A stretch of 64,000 nucleotides of DNA from Nautilus pompilius (lineage: Eukaryota > Mollusca > Cephalopoda > Nautilida > Nautilidae). Of the stretch, positions 52,012 to 64,000 are shown piece by piece. The first letter of the stretch is position 1. Each line of letters starts with the position of its first letter. Under the pieces are notes generated by a model that saw only the letters and a program-made list of their open reading frames with translations, ran no database searches and was not told the origin of the DNA. The translations under genes were made by a program, and so were the position numbers. The DNA lies in contig JACATO010001438.1 in the NCBI GenBank assembly GCA_018389105.1, positions 144,501 through 208,500 of the forward strand, in the 5' to 3' direction.

Positions 52012-52436
52012 TATACTAACACACAGGCTGAAATGCCATTCAGTGTAATTTTGGCAGAATCATTCATATTTTTAACCTTATTATGCCATTATGATCTAAA
52101 CTAAATTCTTATTTTCTTTTGAAATTTGTGGGTTTGGTATAATACAATCCATTAAATTTGTTATGAAGGTAAAATGAAATGCTGCTGCTGCTGAGATAAT
52201 AGTCTTTTACACATTTGTACTTCTGATTCCGTGCTCAAGTGCTTTTCTTAATGCTGATGCCTGAATGATAGTTAGCTCATTCAGAAGTTTTATGACTGCC
52301 GTATGGTATACTATTATTTAAAAAATGTCAAAATGAAACCCAGTAGTCAGTGTATATCCAAAAAAAGTATGGGCATTTCAGAAATTTACATCTGAATCTA
52401 ATGCTGACTGTCTGTTCATTGAATTGTCCAATATAA

Positions 52437-54270
52437 TTGAAAACTATGCATTTTGCATGTTTTACTCTACAGATTTTAGTATTGACTATGGCAGACCACA
52501 GCTGCTACAGAAAAGTAAGAAGAATATGTACACACAGCTCACATCGTCAAGTGTTTATTCTTTTTCAAGTCAGTTTCTTTTTCAAGTCAGTGGAAGTGAC
52601 TAACCTGGATTTGGTAACAAGGGCAGAGTTAATGTTTTCCAATTTTCTCATTGAACATAATTTACTAATTTCCTCTGTCAGTATGGAATCATTATTCCAA
52701 AAGATTGTTTCCAGATTCATAAATTACTTCATAAGAAATAAAAGTATAGCATTCTTAAAAACTATTTTACTAGCAGAAAAAATGTTTTTTTTTTTTTATC
52801 TGCACTGATGACAGCAGAAGAGGAAGGGTTTTGATTTTGGCTGTGATGCTATCACTGTTAGGCAGTAAGGGAGATTCAACTACAGAGAATATTTTTCATC
52901 TTTTAATGAGTTTAGGAAAATGGAAATCTCACAGGGCTATTGTATGCCTTGGATGTACTAATACAACTCTTATGATGGACTAAATTGAAGGAGTGTCTGG
53001 ATTTTAATAAAGAATCTTGACACACAAGGCTGGTCTTGTAATTTAATGTATTTAACTTCACAAAATGGAACAAGGGAATTGCATTATAATATGGAAGAAT
53101 TTTTGATAGGGAGTTAATTTTATCTTGACAAGAGTTCAAAATGACAGTATACATTTCAGACATGAGGCTGGCCAGTAGATGGCGTTCACTTGAGGAATGT
53201 GTCAAGAGAGTGTTAGAAATAAAGAAATATTTAAATTCACAGAAAAATCCAAAGAGCCATACAGAAGAAGCAGAGAAAAGCCAGGCAGTCCCAGAGAAAT
53301 ATCTTTCAAAGGAAACATCAGAATAGAACACTTCTCAGGTTTCAATGAAACCTGTGAAGTTCCAAGAAAAGGGAGAAGTTTTCTTCTAAATTTTAACAAA
53401 TCTACAAAAGGAAATCTTCAAATTTTTGTTGTTTTTTTTTTCTAGAAAGTGTCACTTTTTTCTCTTAGATTGTATCCTGGTACTGTTTTTCCAGAGGATT
53501 AAAAGGGACTTCAGAAATCTGTCAACAGATTTTTATTTATTTTTTACTTAATACGTTACCAGTTCTCAAGAAGGTAAACTTAGTTCTACAACAGGAGGGA
53601 CCTGCAATAAGTTGAAAATATTAAGGAGTATTCACTGATATCTATGAGATTTTAAAAAAACTTATAGCTGTATCAGATGTTTTGGTATATGTACAGTTGA
53701 TTTTGAAATGGTAAATCAAAGAAAGAGTACTGACATTGTGATTGGAGTCCAAACAAGTACCTAGAGGAGAGTGATTTAAGGAATTTTTACAGCAGTACAT
53801 GTAGGTACATACTAAAAAAATTTACCTTAGAGCAAGGGCTGCTTGAAAATGCTGAGATTGTAGACATATCTCTTGGAGAAGATATCCAGTTTGTATTTTT
53901 TTTCAGTGGAGTGTTTTGCTATATTTAATGTCTCCCTACAGTTATGCTTTGATAGATGAACTACAGGATGAGAGAATGGATAGGGCTTGGCACTTGATCT
54001 CTCAAATGAAAAACCAGAGGGCAGTTTGAAATGCAAGTTGCTCCTTAAAGTCATGACAACAATATCTGTAATACCTCACAACAGGGTAGATAATGAAAGG
54101 AACTTAGGTTTATTAGAATGAAATCTGTGAGGTGATGTTTGTTCTCTATTTTCATAGTCAGACTTGCAATGAATGTTGAACAAAGGTTGTTTTGAACAAG
54201 ATGCAGATAAAATACTATTGCAAGGGACTTGCTGGCACTGCTAAACAACTGGGAACATATTATAGTGCAA
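52437..54270 (+). pseudogene. hAT-like transposase, decayed
   Basis: Successive + strand frames match the hAT transposase group that reads VTRAE..F..FL.EHN. VTRAELMFSNFLIEHNLLI occurs near 52610-52680. TTENIFHLL is near 52880, and SRWRSLEECVKRVLEIKKYL (family form TRWLSL..CVKRVL..W..L) is near 53170-53240. LPVLKKVNLVLQQEGPAI is near 53560-53610, LENAEIVDIS is near 53840-53870 and DELQDERMD is near 53950. NERNLGLL, MNVEQRLF and, in another frame, FEQDADKILLQ at 54090-54225 are the C-terminal dimerisation region. Stops and frameshifts are frequent. TIRs and an 8-bp target duplication were not identified. Confidence 0.82.
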
Positions 54271-57200
54271 TGGCCCTTTTTATAATTTGTGTTGCTTTAG
54301 TTTTCTTGCACTGAAACTGTTGGGCTATCTTGCTATCTGGAGAAATCTTTGAAGTTAATTTAGTGAAGTGGTCAGCCACAGCTTCAGGAAGGTTGTGTTC
54401 TGTGATGAACTAAACAAACATAATTTCTGCCCTAGTCACAGAATTCTTTGGTTGTTGGTCTTCACACATGTAAAAGGCAGTGCCTGTTTTGTTTTTATAA
54501 ATTTTTCACACAAGTTTTAGATTTGAAATGCATAGACCCAGTAGATGTTATCCTTGTCTTTTGAACATAGCGCACAAAATGCATACAGTTCACCTTGTGA
54601 TGATGGTTTTACATATTTAGAATTCCCAATCCAATTATGTTTTAACTTAGATGAATAGATCTTTTTTGTGTGTTGTGGGGGGAGGGGGGCTATGCCATTT
54701 TACTTAAGTGAACTACAGTGGTATAGTGCATAAGGTGCCATTTTTTAAAACAAAAATTATTTAACTAATTTTTGGCCTTGAAAACATATCTGTGAGATAT
54801 CATTGCATGGCTGTGAGATTAATTTTTTTTTTACCAGCTATAGAATTGGTTAGCAGCGAAATATTGATATGGAAGTTCCATACTTAAAAATCTTCTGTTC
54901 AGAATTAAGAACACCATTGTTACTTCTGCGAGTGGTAAAAAATTAATGTGAGTATTTCTTTAAGAACTGCTTGTTTTAGAAAAAAATGATACATTTGAAC
55001 CAGAATTGCAAAAAAAAAACAAAAACACTCATGCCTTGGAATAGGTATAGTAACACTATTTAAGTTGAATTGAATTACAATTTTTTTAAAATTATTGTTG
55101 GGATTTTAAAAATGTCACCCTGTGAAGCCATATTTATAATCTTCATTTCTCTAAATTCTAAAGTATTAAGAAAAAATTACTTGTAGATTTGACTTATATC
55201 CATCAGAGAATGTTAAAAAGTCCTTACTAACTTTAACTTTAAAAATTAGATATTTTGTAAATGATGATAGCTACATGAAAAAAAATACTTCCAAATGATT
55301 GTGGAGGCAAAGAAACCATTGTATCAGCTAATATAATTCTTATTAGAAATCTGCCATTGTGGAATTTTAAAGTCTACCTAAACAGTTTTTCATTTATTTG
55401 ATTCCACTTGAAACTGTCCTTGTTGGAAGGGGGTAGAGAGGATGGATAGGCATGCTACACTCTGCAAACATACCTAAGAAGTCTTGACACTGAAGCTGGC
55501 CTATATTTCTACAGAAGTCTCCTTTATTGATATATACACATACTGGAAAGTCTTACAATATTTATGTATAGCCTAGAGAAAATTCATGTTACCAAACTGA
55601 GTTAGTCCTCAGTAGAGACTGAACCTGATGCCATAGTAGGTTGGTGTACTACATGCTTGGCCATCTTTCATAACATAAATCATTAAAAACAACACACAAA
55701 TTGTTGACAGAAATGGTGTTTGAAAATTATTGAATATCTATGCTGATTGTTTGTTTAATGTTTGTTTCTCTCTGAATGACACCAGGGCTCTGGTATGGCA
55801 GCCACTTGTTGAGGCATATGTTTAAAAACTAGTTCATAGACTGGCTTACATGTTGTATATTGACTAGGGATTTTGTTGACAAAGATGATCTCATGGTAAA
55901 TAAGGTTGAAACCAGCAAATCTGGCTAGCTAATTAGCCAAGCATATTGACATTTTTTTGCTTTAAGAAATTTTGTCAGAGTAGGTGTTGTCCTGCTAGAA
56001 CTTGAGGTGTGGTTGATGTTGCTGTGGAAGAGGAAAGAAAACCAGTGCAGAATATTGTCCACTGTAGATTTTTTTTTCATAATCATGCTGATTAATTTCT
56101 GCAATGTTTATAGCAGCCTGTCATACCATGGTATTGTCTTCACCAAATTTTTTGTGCAGTTTGCAAACTGTTCTTGTGACTAGTGGACCTTCTGAGAAAA
56201 CAAAAATATCTGATTTTGAGCTTTTCCCATGCAAATTATTGATGTGCAAAGCAGTGATATTTAGTCAGGATTGTTCCACTTAACTGCACATTGTTTGATA
56301 AATCTCATTTTCTTGATGATGGTGATTGAATGCGCATATTTGCTGTTGTGAGCCATGGTTACAAAGGCAAGTGATATGTGGGTATTGTGCCAAACTTTAA
56401 TCCGTCTTTGGGAAAGGCCACCATTCAACTTACCTAGTGCATGCTGGTAGAATTTTGAAACTCCATTCACTTTATAGGCTGTTGTTCATACTTTCCATGG
56501 ATTTTTTAACAAAGAAACTTTGCATGTGGCATGCTCTGTGTTTGATAACATCAAATCTTTCTGAACTCCAGTAACAGATGACAAATATACAATTTTATTG
56601 GCGGCATATTGCAGAATTTCTTAGAAAAGATGTTGTGCTGTTAAAGTATATTTGTCCTTTATTAGATTAGATAATTGTTTCTTATGCTAAAAAATCATCT
56701 GACTACTATTTCTTCTGTACAGTCATTTTATTTTCCTTCATAGTTTAAATATTTTTAAAAAGTAGTTAAATTTTACCTGGATAAGTATTGAATTGCTGCC
56801 ACTTCTTTAAATTCAGTTTTGAAAATTTTCATTTTTTTCACAAAGCTTTGTTGCTAAGCAAACAACTATATTTAGAACACATTTATTTTGATCAGCAAAG
56901 ACACTTTTAGGATTTTACTTTGCAGAAACACTTTTGGCACATTGACATCTAACAATAATTGAGTATTTCTTCTGATGTTCTATAACTATTGCTTTTAGAT
57001 TTAGTGACTTGGAAGAGATTTTTTTTTAGCATACCAGTAAAGTCACACCAATTATAACAAGGACTATTTAGGATGAGACCATTCATTTCTATTATCATAA
57101 TGCATAAATCATCCCTACCCATCTTTATTATGTCAGTAAGTCCCCCTACCCAGTTTTTTTTTAAATATGTATTAAAAATCTTGGTGACCATCACTACAAA

Positions 57201-58428
57201 CTACTTATCTTTCCTGCCTGATGTGAAGCTAGGTTGGGGTAATTTGTACATTGATAATATAGCAATGTGTAGAAATTTGATATTATTAGTGTAGTTCTTT
57301 TGTTACATCATATACTTCTGCTAAAATGAAATTATCAATCTATTCAGCTAATGAAAAACATTCGAGTACTGCTTCATGAGAGACTTCTATTTAAAATAAA
57401 CTCATCTTGATATATATGTAAGTCATATCTAATGTGTCATATAATGTAATTTGTAATAAGCTTGTAGACAGTCTGTATCTACATTATAACTGTTCTATTT
57501 CAGAATTATGATTGAAATGGTTTAAATAAACAATATTTAAAGCTTTCCTTACCTGGTTTTTTTACATGTCATTTTTTAAAAACTTTTGCTATATAGTGCA
57601 TTTACGTTAGATTTTTGTTGAATAGTATCTATTCATGAGATGTATAATAAGGTGTGAGATAGATATACTTTATGTCCAATATTTGCTGTATTTGAGAATT
57701 TTTCTCTGGATATTTACCTCTTTAGCTGCTTTCTTGAAACTGAAAAGTTACAAAGACAACTAAGCCAAATTGGAAAATCCCAGATAAATACAATAAAATA
57801 TTTTTGCTTATCAAAGAGTAGTTCTTTATCTGGCAGATTTGTATTTCTAGAATATTCTAGTAGATAAGTTTAAAAGGAATATTTCTTGTTGCTATACCTT
57901 TACCTAAATATTAATTAACTGGTATTTTCTTAAAGAAAATGCATAATATAAAATAGATCTATATTCATATTCCATTTTATGTAAGATGAAGGAACCTATT
58001 TTCTAGAGGTTTTAATATTATTACTAATTATTTAATTACAATATCTAATCTTCTGATTACTATAATCTTTTAAACTATGTTTTTAGTTTCACTTAATAGT
58101 TGTTTTGAAAGTACCTTGAAGGAAGAACCTACTGATATTATGTACTTTTAAAGATCTCCTTATGAAGGTGTGTATTAAAACAAAAATTACTTTAGGAAAT
58201 TTGTTTTGTTCAGGAAGTTTAAATATTGTGAGAAAAAAAAACCACCCCCTGCCAAGAAAAACTTCCTTTTTAAATGTATTTAGTATTGTGAAATGAAGTA
58301 AGGATGGAAAAAATTTGGAAAATTTTAAGTTTTCAAAACTACTATAAAACAAAAGCATAAATCTTTAATGAATAGATCATAAAATAATTTCTGCTGCTAC
58401 TTTATCATTTTTAAATTAAATTATGATA
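54271..58428 (+). other. Middle of the 13.7-kb intron
   Basis: AT-rich. Minus-strand frames at about 55980-56520 read MAHNSKYAHSITIIKK and, further on, EGPLVTRTVCKLHKKFGEDN. These are weakly reminiscent of the helix-turn-helix N-terminus of mariner/Tc-like transposases. This is too degraded to classify. Nothing else was recognised. Confidence 0.4.
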
Positions 58429-59763
58429 ACACTGGCCAACATTTTTTCACTTTTTTCTGTTGACCAAGGTCTGGCGCTTGTTTTTAACTAATTTTGGGGC
58501 GTTGATTTCAAAAATAAAAATCTGTTTTTTGCCTATCACGTCAAGTTATTGTTCTATGGGATCTTAAAATGGTTAACTTTTTACTTGGTCAACAAGAAGG
58601 ATACACGAAATATCCATGTTTCTTGTTCTTGTAGGATAGTAGAGCTAAGGACAAGCATTGGACTTAGAAGAACTGGCCGGTGAGAACATGCTTAAATGAC
58701 AGAGAACTAAATATCAAAAACCAACCACTAGTAGATCGGGTAAAAATCATCTTTCCTCCTCTCTACATCAAACTGGATCTAATGAAGCAGTATATTAAAG
58801 CTCGGAGCATAGAAGGTGACTGTTTTAAGTACATATGTACAACATTTCCTAGTCTCACTTACGAAAACACAAAAGCTGGTGTGTTTGACGGGCCACAAAT
58901 CAGAAAACTGATGAGTGATCAACATTTGTCAAGCTCCATGAATGATATGGAGAAAAGAGCATGGAATTCTTTCGTGGCTGTTGTGAAAAATTTCCTGAGA
59001 AACAAAAAAGCTGAAAATTACAAAGATCATCTTCAAACATTGCTTAAGAATTTTCATCGTCTGGGTTGCAACATCAGCATAAAGGTTCATTTCCTCAGTC
59101 ATCTTGATAAATTTCCTGAAAATCTGGGTGACGTAAGTGATGAGTAAGGTGAAAGGTTCCATCAAGACATACAAGCTATGGAGGAGTGATACCAAGGAAG
59201 GTGGGATACTCACATGATGGCCAACTACTGTTGGAGTATTAAAAGAGACTGTCTGGAAATGAAGCACTCCAGAAAAGCCTACAAACGAAAATTTAATCCA
59301 TGAAGGAAGAATGTGTCATTTACTGATATCAGTTAATGTAAATAAACCAATGTTTGTCATTGTTTTGTTTGTACGGTATTCTAAATGAAATGATAAGAAT
59401 ATTCTAGATTAGTTTGTGCCCATTTTTGACTAAAATTCATTCATTTCTAGCATCAATTTATATTTCAATATTTTGACCTGATATGTCATAGTTAACCAAT
59501 ATATTTGTTAATCTCAAAATTGATTCATGGTATTGTTTGTTGGAATGGTATTCTAAATAAATGATAAGAATAGGATTGAGGTGATTGTGAAAATCTTTGT
59601 AATCAGGTACTTTTTTATGGCAATTGATCGAAAATGGGGGTATGCTGTAGAGCAAAAACTTGACGAGATAGGCAAAAACCAAGGTGATATTTGAGTTCAG
59701 CACCCCCAAATTAGTCAAACAAATCTCAGATATAAGTCAGCAAAAATTGTGTTGACTGGTGTA
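58429..59763 (+). mobile_element. DNA element with long imperfect TIRs, unclassified family
   Basis: The left end begins acactggccaacattttttc and the reverse complement of the right end begins acaccagtcaacacaatttt. Further in, both arms carry tttttgcctatc(a/t)cgtcaag (left near 58526-58545, right complement near 59657-59680), with gactaattt/aactaattt blocks between. The inverted repeats therefore extend about 130 bp with indels. A decayed gene occupies the interior on the + strand. The target-site duplication could not be defined. Confidence 0.78.
58584..59303 (+). pseudogene. Decayed gene of an unnamed repeat-encoded protein family
   Basis: One frame of 240 codons stays alignable with four internal stops. 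It reads LGQQEGYTKYPCFLFL, stop, DSRAKDKHW, stop, KNWPVRT, then IKLDLMKQYIKA, FDGPQIRKLMSDQ, RAWNSFVAVVKNFL, GCNISIKVHFLSHLDKFPEN, stop (59145-59147), GERFHQDIQAMEE, stop, YQGRWDTHMMANYCWSIKRD, ending in a proper stop at 59303. I recall near-identical blocks (IKLGLMK, GPQIRKLM, FPENLG..SEEQGERFHQDI, MMADYCW) as highly repeated hypothetical proteins in arthropod and other invertebrate genomes. The biochemical function is unknown to me. The histidine and aspartate in ERFHQDI and the cysteine pair near YPCFLCL could be functional residues of a transposase, but that is speculation. Confidence 0.7.
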
Positions 59764-62700
59764 ATCTATCAGAAAGTTACAGGCAAGTGAATAGTAATGG
59801 ACATGGTTTCCATGCCTCAGCAAGCATGTTTCACTTGCACAGTGTTTGCAAGGCTGCACATTTTGTTTCCAAGACATTGTCAGACAAGTAAAAGCAATGA
59901 AGACTTGGCACATGCAGAAAATTGAAAACTGCTTTGGATAATAACCATTGTTGACTACATGACCGGAGATAAAACACTGATGAGGGCCAAGATTTCTATG
60001 TGGAAATCATCTTCATGCCAGGGGCATTGTTCACCAGGAAAATATTTTCCTAGGACTAACACTCAAAAATTTATGCAATGCATATGCCATTATGTCTGCT
60101 CAAAAAACGTGGATCCTTTAATGTGACAGTGCACCATGCCATATATCTGACTAATTGTGAGATTATATTGCTTACACATTTTCAGTCAGCTGAAGCTAAC
60201 ATGTTGAAGGAGATTGCCAATGTTCAAAGCTCTTTACAAACAATGGGAGAAGTGTATCAAAAGTCATGGGGATTATTTCAAAAGGGATCATGCCGGAAAC
60301 TAACTCTTGAATGTAGTTTGCTTATACAGGTTCTTTTATATATCATTTTTAAAAATTATTTAAAAACAATCAAAATTATTTGTATGTAAATCTTATGAAA
60401 AGAGAATGAATTTGAGTTAGTTTTTGTTTATTATCACCAATAATACTTAACCTTTTTCTTTATGTGAACTGGTTTTGAGTATCTATAGATATGCACATGT
60501 TAAAAAAAAAACCAGTGGATTGTGATTTTTATATTATTTATACAGAGACTTTTACATGTACACTTTCATAAATATAATTATCTATTCATCAGATACATTA
60601 CAAAGTTGTGGATCATGATTATAATTCAGTATAATCAGTAGGCATTGTACACATTTTTTCACAAATCCAGTGTTATATCATCTAGTACAATAATGATCAA
60701 TTCACAAGTTTTAATGATGGATTGCTTCTAGCACCAAGATGACAAGACATTTTACATTAAATAGCTGCTAGTTTAATGATATTACTACTGTGGATGTGTT
60801 TTCTGTAGTCATTAACAGATATGTGCAGCAGTTTTGTTCCTTTCCAAATGTATGCTTGTTGTAGTGGTGATACATCCCATCTTTCCACCACAATATTTCC
60901 ATAATTTCAAAACGTTGCTGAATGACGGGTAAACCATTCTGTATAAAAACAAAAATTTTATATTTGTTTAAGGTGGTAGAAAACTGATTTCATCATAATC
61001 ATTTACTAAACAAATTTTCTGGCATAATGTAGAGATTTTTCATCGAGAATCAGTTGGTAATGTGGAAGTTTTTTTTTTTTTTTGAAAAATGTATTCCAAA
61101 AGATTTTGCATTCAAAGATCATGTGGTTTAACCAATGACTTTTATTTTCAAAATATTAACCATGTGAATGGATGCTGTGCCAGTGATGATCTTCATGATT
61201 GACTCTAATTTAATTAAACAAAATTTATGGACTTTTGAGCAATTTACCTACCTATATATATAATATTTTTGAACTCTGTTTTGGGACGACTAAAAATCAA
61301 TGTTTTAACAATGTTCAATTATTGTGCCTCTAGTACCAAAGTCAGAAAGCCGAGATATGGTATGAAATAGATCCTACTCACATCCCAAGTCAAAGAGAAT
61401 AGGTCACTTGAATTTGTACGAGGACCTTAATTGTATTTTAACCATATAAATCTGTTATTTTAATAGGTAAATTCATCCAAAACGAAACACACTCACTCAA
61501 AAATGCACATTTGGTAGCAACATTCCTCGCTAGAGCTGTGGTGCCTTGCTTTCTGAGATTTTGTTGGCTTTTTATTTAGTATGCTCACCTAGTTGAACAT
61601 ACACCTGTCAGAAAATATTTTATGGCAGATGATGAATATTCTGTTTATCTATCTGGAGTCAGCTCGCTCAGTTTTGTATATATAAATGATTAAGTGATCT
61701 GTTTTTTGGGGATTCTTACAGATTGGTTGTAGTCACTATCTCAGGTATCTATCAGTTCTGCCATGGTTGAAAGGGTAGGTTATTAATGGGAATAGATTAG
61801 CTGATTGCACTAAATGTCTTATAAATTTGCAACATAATGTGCCTAATGTGATAACCAATGAAATCTTTTGCAGAGCTTCTGGATAGGAATTCTGAAATAG
61901 ATTTTTAAAGAAAAAACAAGTTCTGAATCTTGCTCCTTAGAGATTGCAACTTTGATATTTTATATATGTATATCCCTTCCCAACCATTCATTTCTCTCTC
62001 TTGTCCACACCCCCCCCCCATGCACACAATTGACTAACTGAGTTATCTATGCATTAACATCTCAGACTTCTTTTCATGTGTAACTTAAGTGATGTAGCAA
62101 CATTAAAACTATTGCTTTTGTGTACATCATTGAATGTTTTTTTCCCTTCATATTTTACAAGACTGAAAAGTACAATATCTGTCAGAACTTTCTAGCTCTA
62201 GAAAACTGAATCTTTCTTGCAAAAAAAAATCTGAAATATAATTTTTATGTATCTTTTAAATGGATTAAATGTTTTGCAGCTAAGCAGAAAAAAAAACCCC
62301 AAAACTAAGAATTTAGTTTTGATTTAATATTATTTTAATCAATAAAAGTTTGTTTGTTTTCTTTTTTTCTAAACTAAACCAGTAATGATATTCAATGATA
62401 AATAGATTACTCGGTTTATACTGCTACAGGAGATCTTGTTTCTTGTATTATCTGGTGATATACAACTTTAATAAACAGAAATGTTGTGGCATTTATTCAT
62501 TTATTGTCAATAAAACAGCTCAAAAAAGTTCATCAAGCAGGAAATTAATTTCACATGATTGTTATTACTGGTGGAAATTATCATTTGGAGAATTAATCAT
62601 TAAGGAAGCATGCTCACAATCAGTTTGCCAATCATTAATGTTTTTTTTAGCTGATCATGGTTTGGTTTGCATTGTATCATAGAGCACAATTCTGAAATGG

Positions 62701-63804
62701 TTTATGATTGACAGTTTTCAGTAATCTAGGTTAATAATCAGTGTGCAATTTTATTATATACCCTCGACCTAAACAGTATCAATTCTGAGTTGAAAGCATT
62801 TCAATTCTGGTTGTATCATTTGCTCGGCAAAAATTTTGATTTGGTTAATCGCAAAAAAATGTTATGTTCAAATTTTACATCAAAAAATAATTTTAAATGT
62901 TTTATTTCTTTCATGTAAACTTTGTTAGAATATAATTGAACATTTTGGGCATTTTTTTTTGTCTTTTATAAAAGAAGAACTGTTGCGCAGTAGTGTTTTT
63001 TTTAGACTGATACTGGCATATTGTAGGTGGTGGCTGAGCTGTTAGCAGACTTGCTCCAGAGCGTGCACTTGGATGAAATTACCTCCCATGACTGCGCAAT
63101 CGCCAACAAATATTCTCATTTGTGAACAATCAACCCATTTTATTCATTATATACGTAAAATTGATCTGGAAAAAGGTTATTCAAGATAGTAGTAAAGAAA
63201 AGCAATAGGATAATGAATCCAGAGTTAAGATTTAATCATGGTCAAGCAAACCAAACCATTGCTTTAGGTACTGGGCTCTTCGGTTGTTCCAGACAGTTGA
63301 TTTAAACAGGTTTTCAGACTACTACTATTAAATTGAAACTATATATTGTGAGTAAAAGTAAATAATTTGAACATAATTAAATTCTTATACTTAATTTTAA
63401 ATATTTTATTGCAGTAATAAAGGTTAGAACACGAAATATCCTTCAGCTTTGGTATGTTACATAGTTGTACAATTTTGGTTGGGTGTATAAGAAAATATTT
63501 TTGACCATTTTGACTTATTTTCTATGATTTGTGGATTACCCACATTAAGCTAACTTGTTCTAGTGAGATTATGTTCTTTAGCTGCTAGACAGGAAGCTGC
63601 TGTTAGTTGAGCTATCTTTGCAGTAAGTATCCTTGGTCAGAATATTTATGTTAACCAAAGGTCTTCAGAGCCAAAGCTTGCAGACTTGTGCAATTCATAT
63701 TAACTGAGCCTGTCAAATGCCTTTGTTTTTGATGTTGCATAGGAACTCAAAATAAGCACAGTGTCATTGAAATTCAATGTTTCTCTCTTTGTTTTTCTTC
63801 CTAG
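59764..63804 (+). other. End of the 13.7-kb intron
   Basis: AT-rich. A 103-codon + strand frame at 60078-60389 and its upstream sequence from 59770 have balanced composition but no recognised family. A C10 run lies at 62010-62019. At 63028-63075, ggtggctgagctgttagcag resembles a tRNA A-box context and could be the head of another SINE, without a convincing B box. The ttcttcctag acceptor closes the intron. Confidence 0.45.
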
Positions 63805-63912
63805 TGGAACACATGGGTACATGGCACCAGAAGTATTGTCCAAGGGAACAGCCTACGATTCCAGTGCAGACTGGTTCTCATTTGGTTGCATGCTTTACAA
63901 ACTATTAAAAGG
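63805..63912 (+). CDS. GRK2: GRK2 exon: activation segment, APE motif and helix F
   Basis: One base completes valine, then the exon encodes [27 protein letters not shown] and CMLYKLLKG, ending two bases into a codon (phase 2). It holds the APE motif that closes the activation segment and the structural aspartate of helix F in SADWFS. The acceptor is ttcttcctag and the donor is gtatgc. GRK2 kinases need no activation-loop phosphorylation, and no phosphosite is implied here. The next exon, expected to begin HSPF, is beyond the window. Confidence 0.97.
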
Positions 63913-64000
63913 GTATGCAGATTTTGTTTTATTAGTTCTTAAATGTGGCATTAACAATGAAAGATCACCATCCGTGTTTAGAAATAAAATATCTTTAGTT
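63913..64000 (+). other. Start of next GRK2 intron
   Basis: Begins with the gtatgc donor after the helix F exon. The following exon is outside the window. Confidence 0.9.

Larger units (their letters stand above)
10203..63912 (+). other. GRK2: GRK2/3-type G protein-coupled receptor kinase gene (partial, eight exons)
   Basis: This entry covers the visible part of one gene; its exons are listed separately. GRK2-family kinases phosphorylate agonist-occupied GPCRs at the plasma membrane, which recruits arrestin and desensitises the receptor; they bind G alpha-q through the RGS-homology domain and G beta-gamma through a C-terminal PH domain. Joining the exons gives about 270 residues in one frame: the end of the RGS-homology domain, the RFCQWKN linker, the glycine loop GRGGFGEV, the [13 protein letters not shown] lysine segment, [19 protein letters not shown], the catalytic loop VYRDLKPANILLD, the GRK-type DLG (in place of DFG) and [10 protein letters not shown]. 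Intron phases are 0, 2, 0, 2, 0, 0, 2, then 2 into the missing next exon. The N-terminal exons, the large-lobe remainder and the PH domain are outside the window. The invertebrate orthologue is known as Gprk1 in Drosophila and grk-2 in C. elegans. Confidence 0.93.

Noticed and set aside
53172-53184. CTCF-like motif ccagtagatggcg
   Set aside because: It matches a CTCF core consensus but falls exactly in the codons of the decayed hAT block SRWRSL, which explains the sequence without a regulatory role.
52912-53331. 139-codon minus-strand open frame
   Set aside because: Longest minus-strand frame of the region but antisense to the hAT remnant; composition is hydrophobic and low in information.
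63028-63075. Intact tRNA gene
   Set aside because: Only an A-box-like stretch is visible; no pairing acceptor stem or convincing B box was found.
1-64000. Bacterial-type system, operon or integrated virus
   Set aside because: All confident coding sequence is spliced animal GRK2 or decayed eukaryotic transposons; no operon spacing, ribosome sites or viral genes are present.

Overview
The window is a piece of an intron-rich, AT-rich animal genome and carries one real gene, on the + strand: the middle part of a G protein-coupled receptor kinase of the GRK2/GRK3 (beta-adrenergic receptor kinase) subfamily. Eight coding exons are visible between 10203 and 63912. They run from the end of the N-terminal RGS-homology domain through the kinase small lobe and into the activation segment and start of helix F. 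All eight have GT-AG splice sites, and their phases join into one uninterrupted reading frame of about 270 codons. The start of the gene lies left of the window. The rest of the kinase domain and the expected C-terminal PH domain lie to the right.

Introns of 1.7 to 13.7 kb, low GC, general CpG scarcity and the transposon types point to an invertebrate. The three-residue spacer between STG and PFIVCM matches an invertebrate GRK2 sequence as recalled. A chelicerate or another marine invertebrate fits, but the window does not settle the phylum.

Layout: 1-10202 is upstream intron or flank packed with DNA-transposon remnants (Tigger-like at 1-370, a TIR element at 1241-1691, Tc1-like at 4190-4990, a nearly intact-ended mariner at 5157-6411, a second mariner at about 7020-7560, a second Tc1-like element at 8068-9124). 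10290-17823 is an intron with a non-LTR retrotransposon fragment and a possible SINE. 17886-29700 is an intron with a tRNA-derived SINE and a CpG-enriched pocket near 26.4-28.4 kb. 29753-38722 is an intron with a 43-bp tandem duplication and a Tigger-like element of about 1 kb. 38815-43678 holds two short introns with no recognised element. 43892-50053 contains a decayed piggyBac-like transposon. 50149-63804 contains a mariner-type MITE, a long decayed hAT transposase, and a long-TIR element carrying a decayed gene of a family I cannot name.

Most open reading frames in the window are chance or antisense frames and were left out. No CRISPR array, bacterial operon, viral gene or toxin gene was seen. 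I found no convincing new functional system. The most novel item is the long-TIR element at 58429-59763.
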